Source: Zeus faber (Eukaryota; Chordata; Actinopteri; Zeiformes; Zeidae). Taken from it: 64,000 nucleotides of DNA. Positions 1-12,200 of this stretch are shown here, piece after piece. The position numbers and the translations under genes are program-made. The notes under the pieces were generated by a model. That model made no database searches. It was not told where the DNA came from and worked only from the letters and a program-made list of their open reading frames with translations. Position 1 is the stretch's first letter. Every line of letters starts with the position of its first letter. The DNA lies in assembly GCA_960531495.1 (NCBI GenBank), contig OY482862.1, positions 19,095,341 through 19,159,340 on the forward strand, written 5' to 3'.

Positions 1-1590
1 AAGGACCGGCCCCAACAAATTATTTTAATGAGGTGTTTTACCACTGGAAAATATTTTTCTTTCTTTCATTGTAATGGGATCATTTAACCTGTTTACAACG
101 CAAATGGACCACTTGGAGAAATTCTCTTTAATCGAGGGACATCTTAAAAGTAATAGAGTTTGTTTTCCTTCCCTGAATAAAATCCCTTAAATTAGTTCAT
201 TTGCATTCGATATCCAAAGTCGGCCCTCCGCACTGATTTTTTTTATAGCTTGTTTTAAGGGAAATAAGATATTAATACTGTGTGTTCAGAAGGAGCAAAT
301 AAGTTGTTGAAAAGCATTTTTTCCCACAGTAATTTCAGTACTTCTACTAATAGTTATCTTGTCTTATATGTTTTTTTCTTTTTTTTTTTAATCTGGGCCA
401 AACATACTTCATAAAGCTTGCCATGTTTCCAAAACGCAATACTTGGAAATCGGCAACTGAAATATTTCTAGTTTTCAATTTTTGAATATCTAAGTCTATG
501 GTAATCTGAGTCTTAGTAAACTCTTTGATTAAGCCGTTTCATCTGGTAGCTGTCTGAGGATATCCAACTGGAACTCCAAACTGGAAAATGCCCCGAGTCC
601 CGAGTCTAAGTGCTGCGGTGATGGACTGCGCTTTGGCATCTCACTTTGTAAAAAACCTTACCTGCCGCCGCCGTCGACAGTGGGATGAGGGGAAGCGGAG
701 ATGGGCTGTCTCCATTTTAGCAGCGGCGATTGACGATGGAGTCATTAACTCTGCTCTTTACAGAGATTAACTTGTCACCAGGCAGAGACTGAGGAGAGAA
801 AGAGACGAGACTCGCTCTTATCAGGAGACCGAGATGGAGTCGGAGGCAAACAGAGCCACGAAGCGACCAGACGGCCTTTAGTCTCATTAAATGCTGTCAA
901 CAGGAATACGGTTAAATTATTAATCCTGTACCTGGCCATCATGAGAGTGTGTGTGTGTGTGTGTGTTTGTGTGCGTGTGTGTGTGTGTCTTGCATTGCTT
1001 AAACTTAGTGTTGTGTGCAAGGCCAAATTATTGGAAGATTAAAAGATGGGAACCATGTATGTTTTACACTGTGACGTGACATGAGGCACATTACTGTGAA
1101 GTAAAAGAAAATGACCCGTGAATATTTCCCCCTTTTTTAAAAACGCACCCGGTCTTTGAGAAAAGGCAGAAAAATGAAAATGTCCCAGCATCGGTAGTTT
1201 TACGGATTGATTTCAATCTTCAAGCGACAAATCAATAAGCAATTCTGTGCTGTGTTGAGGCGTTATTGAACAAAGCCGCAGAATGAATCCTCCATCTTTT
1301 TTCAAACCCCCGAAACCCAACACTGGCCTACACCTTTGTGTCGTAGCAGTGGTTGTATATTGCATATATCTCAAAAAAACATCAAAAAACGGAGATCCCA
1401 TCTCTGCGGTTATGATACCATAACACTTAGACAATGGAAGTTGTGTTTGCGATGTGTGACTTTCCGTCGGCTTCACCTTCACTGTCTTTACCAGCGGAAC
1501 CGGCACCGCAGAGATCCATCACTCGCTGGCGTCGTTAAGCGCTGCCAGACGGCGACGTCTCTAACTGATGCTCTGATCCGATCTCTGCAG
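1..1590. other. marchf4 intron (no gene seen)
   Basis: This stretch should be the last intron of marchf4. It contains an imperfect GT-dinucleotide tract at about 945-988. I see no exon with family similarity and no RNA gene. Confidence 0.5.
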
Positions 1591-2057
1591 CGCTTATTAT
1601 TCACGAGGGACCCTCCGTCTTCCGCATCTTCCACCGGTGGCAGGCCGTCAACCAGCAGTGGAAGGTCCTGAACTATGATAAGTCCCTGGACAGCGAGGAC
1701 CTGAAGGAGGCCGCCGCCGCCGCCCGGACTCAGACGGCCCGGCCGGAGCCGGCCTGGCAGAGCAGCGGGGTGAGGGTCTCCACCTCCACCTCCTCCCTGA
1801 TGGTGATCGCCTCCTCCACGCCAGGCTCCACCGCCACCACCGCCACCGCCGTCGTTGCAGCCGCGCGCGCCGACCCCGGCCCGGACGCGGACCAGGACCC
1901 CCACGGGGCCGCGCTGCCGGACCAGCACTGTCCCTACAGCATCCTGAACCTCCTCAGCCACCTCAGGCAGCCGGAACCGGCCCGCAGCCAGACCAGCGGC
2001 AGCAGCAGCGGCGGCAGCAACACCCGAGAGCTGGTGATGAGAGTCACCACGGTCTGA
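1591..2057 (+). CDS. marchf4: MARCHF4 E3 ubiquitin ligase, C-terminal coding exon (partial gene)
   Basis: This is the last coding exon of a membrane-associated RING-CH ubiquitin ligase, a family that ubiquitinates surface proteins in the Golgi and endosomal membranes. An acceptor (tctctgcag) ends at 1590, and the exon enters with one base supplied by the previous exon. The translation opens with LIIHEGPSVFRIFHRWQAV, then NQQWKVLNYDK, the juxtamembrane cytosolic segment shared by MARCH4 and MARCH9. A low-complexity Ala/Thr/Ser-rich stretch follows, then CPYSILNLLSHLR and the terminal ELVMRVTTV. The last residues form the PDZ-binding-type tail of this pair. The SILNLLSHLR segment fits MARCH4 better than MARCH9, and xrcc5 and tmem169 are its human neighbours at 2q35. 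The RING-CH and transmembrane exons are not in the 1590 bases upstream, which read as intron, so they lie off the left edge. Confidence 0.88.
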
Positions 2058-2220
2058 GGATCCAGCCGAGGCCTTATCTCACCGCGGGGTGGGGGGTCGG
2101 GGGGCGTTGTATGATTCATTGGTTGGACTGAGCTTTTCCCCCCCCGAACTGCACTGATGTTCTTGTTTGTTTCAAATGCATCTCTGATGTCCGTACATGG
2201 ATGAATAAAAAAAAACGACA
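2058..2220 (+). other. marchf4: marchf4 3' UTR with candidate poly(A) signal
   Basis: After the TGA at 2055-2057 there is a short G-rich then T-rich 3' UTR. An AATAAA lies in a gatgaataaaa context near 2200-2210, the first canonical signal after the stop. The end of the transcript is an inference. Confidence 0.5.
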
Positions 2221-4009
2221 AGTTGTTTTATTTGCAAGAATTGTGAGAAAATATGTTAATTCTTTTTGAGATTCTTTAACGGGGATTTATCTCTAAAGGT
2301 CAGATCGGGAGTTTTCTTGCGACAGGATCATGAGAAAACAATTTTTATTTATTTATTTTTGATGCATTTGCTTTTTATCTGACTGGCGACACGATCCACA
2401 TACATTTCAACATCCGGACGCAGCGCCTGGGAGCCTGGGAGCCTGGGAGGGAGTCCAGCCGATCAACTCATTTAGATAATTGGAGTCGAGCGGTCCATAG
2501 TAGGTCACGTGCCTTTATCTCCGGGCTTGAAAGCATGTTTTGGTCTAAAAAGCAATATTCTCATATGCTATTTGAGTCTGCGAGGATCACTACTTTTAGT
2601 TATTTCGCCCCGAAGCAGCTCAGATATACACGGCTTTGAGAGTTCTTCTTTCCTGAGCTTCAAAATCAGATATGCTCTTTGATACTTCTTCAGAGCCTCT
2701 TTTTTTTTTCTTTTTTTCCTCCATGCACATTAAGGATCCATTTTCGTCATGAGGGACAGTAGGCCTCGGAGGCATATTGTAGGAGGGAAGAAACACTTGA
2801 AAACATGCTTACAGCAGGAGGTTCATTTTAGTTCTCCGGCTTTCCGTAGCTTGGACAAAGTTGCACACGGGAAAGTCCTGTCTGGATGTTACATGTGAGT
2901 GTAGCTCAGTGGGGGCCTGTCCACCCCCCGGAAATCAATTTGATACTTGTATTATAAAACCGCAGTGATAAGAGGCTTATGAGATGCCCAAGATCCGTGT
3001 AATCAACACAATTGCGTCACAACTATCCATCCTTTTTTTTTTTTTTTTTCTTCTTACTGTGATCTTGTGTGATGCAAGCATGGAGCTGACGATCGTTTTA
3101 AGATCATGTCATATCAAAAATAAAAAAATATCAAATGGTAGCGTAGTGATCCAGAGCATCAGGATAACCCAGTATTGCCAGATGGAAAATGTATTCTATC
3201 GTCTGAGACGACCCCGGGAAAGGGCCGGGACGCTGCATTGAGTAGCAAAACTATGTCAGAAGCACAGCCCCAAGGCTACACTCACACATAGGAAACGTCC
3301 CGTGGCATTGTGCCACACCGGCAAATACACGTGACCTTGATTCCTGACGGTGATTGGCTGTAGTAATTACACTGATTGGTGGATTCACAGGGGATCCAGG
3401 ATCAGGTACGTACAATGAGGTGTAGAGGAATAAAGTGATCTGGAACCAGCGCCGGGACGAAAATTCGGAAAACAAAATGATCGTCCATTTGGGCTTTTTT
3501 GATCTTATATCGCAGAGTGGTTAAAATTATCATAGAAAAAGCATCTTAATTGTACATCTGGCAACCCTGCTAAATTCACCAAACGGCAGAACCCGATCAA
3601 GGGCATTGTTTTGATGTCGAATTTTGTAGTATTTGTATGATCGATTTTGGCATCAGGCCGACAGTAGCTGTTAGATGCTCTGTTTTGCTGTTCTGCTTAT
3701 TCTTGTGATAATCACATGCCAGGAGGTCGCTATCTGAGCAGAATCAGGTGGAGCCCGCACATTTTATTTTTTATTTTTCCTCCGCTGAATTATTCAAGCC
3801 ATGAACTGCTGATATTGTTGGATGTGAGCTAGAAAACCAACTTGCTCGGAGAGGAGGGGTTACATAGAGTTCACCCAGGTTTATTTCCTTCGGATCTCTT
3901 CACCCCTGTCTATAACGTGTAGCAGCTACACACACACACACACACACAAGCACGCACACAGACACACACACCCACACGCACGCTCGCACGCACGCACGCA
4001 CGCACGCAA

Positions 4010-4055
<46 letters not shown>

Positions 4056-5200
4056 GCACGCACACACACACACATACGGCCACACACACACACACACACA
4101 GACACACACACGGGCACACACACACACACGCACACGGACACGCACACGGAAACGCACACACACAAACACACATCTATCTGTGCAACAGCTGGGCTAGATC
4201 TCGAAAAAGTGAGGCATGTTTTCAAGCAGTGGGAGTTAACAAATGGCACCCCATAGTGATCAGACCTAGGGCAGATCAGGTACCTATTAACCCAAAGTTG
4301 GTTTCATGGATTAATATGTGGGCCGTGATTTTCCACAGGGTCAAATATTTAAATGCACCATATTGCATGTCTTAAAAAGCTCAATATATTACGTGCCAAA
4401 ATAATGGGAATACTGTATGTTGTATTCACTTAAATTTCTGTTGCTGTGAATATTGTTGAAGCGGGAATTGCAAAGTGTTGACAACACAAACAGCTGCATC
4501 AGCTGTTTGATACAGGCTCCGTTCCCAAGACGGTCTTTTGAAACAATCCACTAACCCCCCCGAGGGATTAACCGGTGCTTCTGCATTTTATACACTTCCA
4601 ATTAAATCACTCCATGGTACCTTTATGATTTGTCCAGGTTCAATTTCATAGTTTCCACGCTGACGAAATGGGATTCATTCCGCTTACATTAAGGATGTCG
4701 CAAATTAAAGAAAGGAAAAAAAAAGATTGGAAGTAGGTTAGGCTTTTCAAAGTCAAATTAAATAAAATGACGGTAGAAAAAACCCCAAAACTTTCATCCC
4801 ATCGATTCAACATTCTTTTAATAAGTAGGCCTCATAAACAAGAGAAGTGAGGTTTTGAAGAAGCGGTATAAATCTAAGATTTATGCTTTATTGTGTGGAG
4901 TGGCAGTGTGTAAAATAAAAATAAAAAAGGCCCAAAGGGGCATTTTGCAGGGTACATAAAACACTGAAACTGCACAGATTACATGACGCTAATTTGTTAT
5001 TCAAGCAGGTCATAACACGTTTGAAATTCCGGGCGTACCTTTAAACAACAAACGCAGAAAGTCGTGTCTCCCTCCCGGGAGACGGAGACGGAGAATCTCT
5101 GCATCTTCCCACTTCTTTTTGTGGCGTGATGAAATGACAGTCATCACACACACACGCAGCCCCGGGGGCGTCGCTGCTCGAGAACAATGGGAGCAATTAC
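2221..5200. other. Intergenic DNA with a CA microsatellite
   Basis: This AT-rich DNA lies between marchf4 and col6a2. Reading frames here are short and lack recognisable domains. The obvious structure is the CA/GCAC tract at about 3930-4172. No promoter or exon can be supported. Confidence 0.5.
3926..4172. repeat. Compound (CA)n/(GCAC)n microsatellite
   Basis: About 245 bases of CA repeats are interrupted by GCAC, CATA and GACA units. The Cys-Val-rich open frames on the minus strand here are products of the repeat and not genes. Confidence 0.95.
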
Positions 5201-5239
5201 AGCCGAAGCACACCCTGACATTATGAGGCCCCTCTCCTT

Positions 5240-5700
5240 CTGCGTGCAGGAACATCTAACTCTCTGTCTGTCTGTCTGTCCTTCGATTATCTCGACAACC
5301 GTTCATCCGATCTACTTCACACTTGGCGGGTGTATCGCCGGGGGCCCAAGGACGTGCTGTGTCGAATTTGGTGCAATTTGCACACGCGACACGCGTAACA
5401 TTGATAAACCCTCAATAAACAAGGGGGGAGCGAGCCGCTCAGCTCTGTGCAGCAGCAGCGGGGCGGGGCTTCGCGCCCCCTTGCGGCTGAGTCACTTACA
5501 TCCGCAGTGCAGCCCGTTGCGGACAGGCACTAGTGTTGCTGATTTTAAAAGCCTCACAGCAAAAAGCCTCAATCACCAATCAGCGCCTCTCCACTTCGCG
5601 TTGCTGCGGCTCGTCTTGCCCCCGGTGGCCGAACCTGGCAACTGCGCTGATCTCACAGGGCATGAGGTTATTCATTCCATTCATCTAATCTCACTGTCAA
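5240..5700. repeat. Probable dispersed repeat, family not assigned
   Basis: After a short (TCTG)n tract, the segment at about 5283-5400 (tcgacaaccgttcatccg, then a GGCGGGTGTATCGCCGGGGG core) reads like a repeat often met in fish genomes. A GC-rich part follows to about 5700. An open frame of about 220 codons runs through it on the plus strand but has no recognisable domain. The repeat call rests on recalled similarity only. Confidence 0.35.
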
Positions 5701-6073
5701 ACTCTAAACATCGTCAAACAAAACATTCTGCAGGGTCTGTTTATCGCGCTCGTCCATTTACCGTCTTGGAAATAACCGAAGCATTTGTTGAGGCTGATGC
5801 CGAACTTTTATCTAATCTCGTGCTGTGCTGCTCGGAGGCGCAGTTTGGGGCCGACATATAAACAGCGTCTGCATTCCGTCGGAGAAGGTCAACAACAACT
5901 GATCCGCTAATTGAGCCCCTGATGGGCGTCTTCCTGAGCCGCTGCCTTTGAAAGTCGATAAACACACAGCGTGACAGCGCACACAGTGCACGCTCACTGC
6001 CCATGCACTCAAGTGACAGCTGCTGCAGCACATACTGCACAGCACCCGGATATACTGTAGACTGAGGTAGACT

Positions 6074-7128
6074 AAGTGCTGGGGAAGCTACTGAAACCAA
6101 AGCTTTGGAAGCTGCCAATAACTTCACACTGGAAGGAGTTAGACTATAGCAACGCTCCCATGGGGAGCAATCCAGTTTGGTTAAATGAGCTTAAGTTACT
6201 TAGAAAAAGTAGTTCAAATTACTTTGTAAAAAAATGATCAAATTGACAATGTAAATGTAAATCGACATTTCAGAGGAAATTATAACAAAATATAATACAA
6301 AAAAGTCATGTTATGGTAGCTCAGGCGGTAGAGCTGGTGGTCTAGTGGTCTAAAGGTTGCTGGTTCGATCCCAGGCTCCTCCTGCTAGCATGCTGTAGTG
6401 TCCTTGAGCAAGACACTTAACCCCTAATTGCTCCTGATGGCTGCGTCCGTCGGTGTTTGAACAATTGTAAGTCGCTTTGGATAAAAGCGTCTGCTAAATG
6501 TAATGTAATGTAATGTCAGCAGAAAAATGCCCATCCATTGAGTTTATTGCATAAAGTGCCCACTTTTTGCCAACTTCACAGGTCACACACATAAACCAAA
6601 AAATTAATACCCACTCTTCATGGGAAAGTGCAAGGAATGTCAGCTAGGGTTTTGTATACACTGTCCATCGGTCAGAGACCTGCCTTCCAGAAGCTAGAGT
6701 CCAGTTGGTGTATTGCACCAAACTGGATTACTCAGTTGGCCAGGTAACTTCCAAAATAGCATGCAGCAACTTCTCTCAACATGTAAGTATAAAATAAGTA
6801 CCAATAATCAATACTTATGACTAAGGCTGGGCATGCCTTCACAGCGGTCGGGATGAAAGAAAAAGGGGGCGCAGTTTGGGCTGGTCAAAGGGGCTTCAAT
6901 TACAGTAGAGAAGCCACGGTCAAATAAAAATAAAAAAATCATTATTATTTTTGGGCCCAAAAGTGTTTATAGTTTCAGTAGTTAACTATACAAAAAATAG
7001 CAAAAAAAATTTCAATTTAACTACTTGAATCACTATGTAATAATGAATGTAGTTGAACTACCAGCAAGTTACTGCAAAATGTAATTGAACTCATTGAATT
7101 ACATGTAGTTCATCCCTCCCCAACACTG
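6074..7128. mobile_element. Non-autonomous hAT DNA transposon relic
   Basis: The left end reads aagtgctggggaag and the right end is the complement of cagtgttggggagg, the terminal inverted repeat of Tol2/Ac-type hAT elements in fish. Subterminal AT-rich blocks such as taacttgctggtagttcaac and taattgaactcattgaat are typical of these families. There is no transposase frame. The 8-bp flanks (ggtagact and tgtatatt) match at 5 of 8 positions, as expected only for an old, eroded duplication. A SINE sits inside it at about 6313-6518. Confidence 0.7.
6313..6518 (+). mobile_element. tRNA-derived SINE (V-SINE-like), nested in the hAT relic
   Basis: The head has a tRNA-type A box (gtagctcaggcggtagagc) and B box (ggttcgatccc). 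A central body follows, then the conserved tail gtaagtcgctttggataaaa and cgtctgctaaatg, ending in short taatg repeats. This layout belongs to tRNA-headed SINEs common in teleosts. It is not a functional tRNA because the cloverleaf is not preserved. Confidence 0.85.
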
Positions 7129-8290
7129 TGTATATTCACATGATCAAACCTGTTTTTGGAGATTTGAACGATCTGAAAATGTATGAAAAACATTCTACTT
7201 TCTCGGAATCAAAGACGAGGCTCAGTTATGGGCCCTTTCTCACAGCAGCCGGTTCAACGTTTATAGCCGGTTAAACAACAGCCGAATTCCATGACATGGA
7301 TTGTGGGTTTGTACTCATTGAGCCGTTTCCGGGCCCGCAAGCAATGTCACCGTGTTCACCCTCCATGTCAAAACGTCTGCCAGGAAAAGGCTCCATCGAC
7401 GAGATGTGAACGAGGTGACAACACTTACGCCATCGCACGCCGCCGCCGCTCTTTGAACAATATTTACCCGATCGATCTTTAAATGGCCTGTTCTACGGCA
7501 ACAGAGGCGGGAGTCTCCTCGTTGTCTTAAAGCTCCAGTTAGAGTCAAGGGGCCGCAGCAAAAGACAGACGGGCCAGTTGTGACGATGCCGTCAAGGCGG
7601 GAGGGAAAAGTCCTTTGGTCAAGACAAAGAGCGATGGAAATGTGAATCTATATCAATGCTATTCATAATTTTTATTTTTATTTACAAGGCACTTACGAGT
7701 CCACTTTCAGATCGATTGTGTGCCCGCTCAGTAGAATAGAATAAAAGTGAAAAAGAATCGCAACAGCAGCTCTGGAGCGGGGCCAGAGAGACACTCTTCA
7801 CACAGGGCCTTATATACACAAACCTTCAGAAAGCAGTTTTTTCCATTTAAGGCGATGGAGCAGAGCGTGAGCAGCTGGTCATGCAAGCATTGTTAAAGCA
7901 TCTCCCAGTGCAGAGCTGCAGCGTAATGCTGCTCGGGACAAATCAGACTGACCTTTTAGATAAAATTTGTGTTCATTTAATTTTTTACATTCATTTAACA
8001 AGGGTAGCCACAGTGAGATTGGGATCTCTTTCTTCAGCAGGGCCCTGGCCAAGAAAAGCAACACAACAATCTAAAAAGATTATAGACAAAAAGAATCGGA
8101 CATAAAACATAAAATAAAAAAAAATTAAAATATGCTAGATATTGTTGAGGCGGGTTGTTCCATCGTGAAACAGCTCCATGCGACGACACAACTTTTTAAA
8201 GCATTGGTCTAGATTAGCAACATGACCATCCAATTAGAAATAATACATTATAAATTAATAAATAACAAAATAAGATGTATTATTATTTGA

Positions 8291-8326
<36 letters not shown>

Positions 8327-9197
8327 TATGAGCCTTCCCACCAACATCTTAAAGGAAAAATACAACAAAATGGTTTGACTATATCAAACCAGGTCCCTCC
8401 CCTGCAGACTTTCCCAAATTCCCACTGCTCCATCTAGGGTCACATGTGTTCCTGTGCAGATGAAAGAGAAGGGAGGGACTGTTTCCTCTGAACCTGAAGA
8501 GATGACTATCTCCACTCTGCTGGAACATTGCTTGAATTTCCCCATATTTTGAAAAAAGCCGCAATTGGATCCTCGCACCATTTTACTGTGGCCGAGATGG
8601 GTGAGTTGAATTCTCTTTTCCTTTTTTCACGTGTTCGAGGCTGGCTGCACTGCACAACACCCGTTTTTCTATAATAATAGTTTGATAAAACTTTCAATGC
8701 TAGAATTTCCTGTTTTTTTTTTTTTTTTTAATTGAAATAATAATTTCTGCAGATCATGAAAAACATATTCTCGATAGAAAATAAAATAAACAATAATCCA
8801 ATTCATACTTGAAATTATTATTTAAATGCAATGATTTTATTATGAATTTAATAACCAGGCGACTGAACCCAGCATGTAGGACGCTCTTGACTAGGGTTGG
8901 TCGAGGCACAGTTATGCATGTATTGTGTGATTGAACAACAGTTACATTTTACATTTTTATCCCAAATATGTTTCATCCCTAGTTTCATCCCTAGTTTTAA
9001 GGGTTGGGTACCCTGTTTAAAACACATCTAAACGCTCCAAACTTCTTCTGAGACGCCTTCTGTGAAGACTCAATGGTTTGACAGCCGTTTCCTGCTTTTT
9101 TTAAGGATCGGCCAGAGTGCAGAGTGCAGAGTAAGGCTCTGGCGTCTCACTGTTCTGTGCACGCTTTCATTTGTCACGTTTTGCTCACATTTCACAG
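7129..9197. other. Intergenic region upstream of col6a2
   Basis: No coding gene was recognised. It holds a (TTA)n tract at about 8284-8327 and several A/T homopolymers. The first, noncoding col6a2 exon and its promoter should lie in or before this interval, but I could not place them. Confidence 0.45.
8284..8327. repeat. (TTA)n microsatellite
   Basis: Uninterrupted TTA/ATT triplets are followed by AT-rich sequence. Confidence 0.9.
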
Positions 9198-9208
9198 GGT
9201 TCGGGAGA

Positions 9209-12200
9209 ATGGTGGAGATGCTCGCTTTTCTCCTTCTTTGCACTCTGCAAGCTGCGATCCCTCAAGGTGTAATCTACTATGGGCCGAGGCCGCTCCCCTC
9301 CCCAGAATCCACTCGAGCGCCGCTGCCTCCAAACCCTAAAGGTTGTGAGAGTGAGTCAAGTCTATACTTAGGTCGGGGCCGAAGTGCTTACGCACCACAG
9401 ACTCGGATGATGTTATCCTTGAAGCCTTATCAGCGTGCAGCAGGAATCACACAGGCAATTTACAATTTTTGGGGAAAAGCAAAATTATACCAAACCATCC
9501 CCGGGGTTTGACTGTGTCGTGCAAACTACCGGAAAATGACGATAGAACCCATACAAGCCAAGCCGAAAATCACTATGAAGATAAGAAAATGTAGAATGAT
9601 GGGTGTATGGTGTTTTATAACGCCTGCTGAAATATTTATCGGGCATCCCTCGCTGAGTAACTTTAGTCAAAACAAAATCTCTTTGAATTCTACTCTAATA
9701 ACTTGTTACTCCAGTTACGGTCGCATCCGTTCGGTCAAATTTCAATCCGGTTCCAAATTTAGCCATAGGAAGTATAGAAAGAGCTGGGCCTAATGCATCT
9801 CCTGGCGCTCTGTCCTATCGCAGTGACCGTCGACTGCCCCATCAGACTGTATTTCACCATCGACACCTCGGAATCCATCGCGTTGCAGGAGTATCCGGCC
9901 GGCGTCCTCGTGGAGAACATCGAGGAGTTCACCAAGATCTTCGCCGAGAGGCTCTCCGACGAGGAGTACCTGGGCCAGGTCCGAATCACCTGGTCCATCG
10001 GGGGACTCCACTACTCCCAGAAGCAGGTGATTTTCAGCCAGTTCTCCACCAGGGAGAACTTCATCAGGAGCCTCAGCGGGATCAGGTACCTCGGCAAGGG
10101 CACCTACACCGACTGCGCCCTCGCCAACATGACCCACGAGATGACCCACCACTTCCCCGGTCGCAAGGCCGTGCTCTTCTCCGTGGTGATCACGGACGGC
10201 CACGTGACGGGGAACCCGTGCGGCGGGGTCAAGGCGGCCGTCGAGAGGGCCAGGGAACAAGGGATCCACATCTTCTCGGTGGCGGCCTCCAGGAGTATTG
10301 ACGACACCGGGATGAGAGAGATCGCCAGCTCCCCCACAGAGGTCTACCGTGACGACTACATCGCCGTGGAGGTTGTCAACGGGCGGCCGAAGATAATGAC
10401 AAACTCTATTGATCGTATCATCAAAACCATGGTGATTAGAAGATTTTACGCTTTTGTTGAGTGCATTAAAGTGGTAATCCGTCAATGGACTGTGTCGGGT
10501 GGATTACACCACACTAAGTCCCGAAATTCCACCAGGAAGAGCAGCGTTTTTCATCATCCAACATGTTTACCATTTCACAACTAGCTACGTTGGTTTATCA
10601 CATGTATCAAGGTTGGGAAAGATGGACCCCGCCTTTCCCAACTATGGAAACAGCACATCGAGGAGCACACACATAATTCAAATACATTGACTGATTGTTA
10701 CTTATTCAATCAAATATGTGATTTTCTAACCAAAGAACCTGAAGGATTACAACTTTAAATGAATCCTGATTGTTCGATTTTGAGATTTGTTTGGACTTTT
10801 CATTGATTTATTTGCTTGTTTTTGCAGAAATATCAAGCCTATTTACAGGTAATGCATGATAATCGGTCGTACAGTAAATGGTCATTATTGAATATTTCTC
10901 ATGTGTTTATATCTTGCTTGACATTTTTATCTGTTGTTTTTGCAGTGTTACAAACATTCATGCCTGGAGACCCCAGGAAGCCTTGGGCCAAAAGGTTACA
11001 GAGGTGCAAAGGTTAGACGCTTAATCCTCGTTGCACAACCATTTGAAACATATTTGCATATTTTGCTCCGACACTCCCAGGTCCATTTATGTAATATCAA
11101 CGGTTTCGTTGTTCTTAGGGCACAAAAGGAGAAAGTGGTCATCCAGGAGAAAAGGGTGAAAAAGGTTATTGGGTAAGAAAAAAAACAAACAATGGAGTAG
11201 GTCATATTTTTCATATGTAAAAAAATTACAACTTATATGCTACTACTACTTCTAAGACTACCAATAATAATAATGACAATGCTCATAATGCTGATGTTTT
11301 TTTTTTTTATAGGGCGACCCTGGTATTGAGGGTCCAATTGGACGACCGGGTTCGAAGGTTGGTTGAGTAATCGGACTAATCCTATGTTCTAAAAACGTAT
11401 CCGTCTTCCATCCATCGTTGTTCTCTCAATAACCTCCTTATGTGCTCCCATTCAGGGACACATCGGTTTCAAGGGTGAGAGGGTAAGAAACCAATATTAA
11501 ACATTTATATTCTTGTCGTTCTATTTTTTTTTTGCTTATCCATCAATCCAATGAAAATTGCGCAAAATTAAATTCTTATTCTGATTTTCCCGGACAGGGT
11601 GAAATCGGAACTATAGGAACCAAGGTAAACAGCTTTCTTTTCCTTGTTTTTTTATGCCGGTATGTTGGTTCATCCACTACACAAGAACATTATTTATTGT
11701 ATTGTAGCGGAAAGTGAATTTCTATCTGAAATGCATTACCGTTTCCCACTCATCAGGGCGTGGCAGGATTATCAGGCAGGAATGGAACTGATGGACAAAA
11801 GGTGGGTGTGTGTTGACTGTGTGTTTTATTCTGTTCTTCAGAATGACTTATGTAGTTACATAAGTCACAGAGTGACTTATGTAACTACATGATATTAGTA
11901 TTCTATGGAATCTAATATGTTTTATTTGGGAAATCTTTCAGGGTAAAATGGGCCGAATCGGAGCTCCCGGTTGCAAAGGGGATCCAGGGGACAGGGTGAG
12001 TCGATCAATGACTGTTTTAAGCTGTAGGTGCTGGACAGGAAGTCTATGTATAACATTACTTTATATTGCCATATATTGCCAAGTCTGATATAACGTCACA
12101 TAATAGTCACCATTGTTACGCTGTCTCATCTCGAATGCAAAACGTATTTTTGGTTGTTCCCGTTTGTGTGTTTAAAATGTAAAATGATCTGTGTCCGACA

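Noticed and set aside
1488-1961. 157-codon minus-strand frame rich in Gly
   Set aside because: It is antisense to the marchf4 terminal exon, whose plus-strand reading has clear family motifs.
3900-4249. Cys/Val-rich open frames of 87-107 codons
   Set aside because: They are translations of the CA microsatellite. The same applies to frames at 36093-36318 and 48547-48851, and to the GA tract at 53595-53975.
6313-6400. Possible tRNA gene
   Set aside because: A and B boxes are present, but the cloverleaf fails and the sequence continues into a SINE body and tail.
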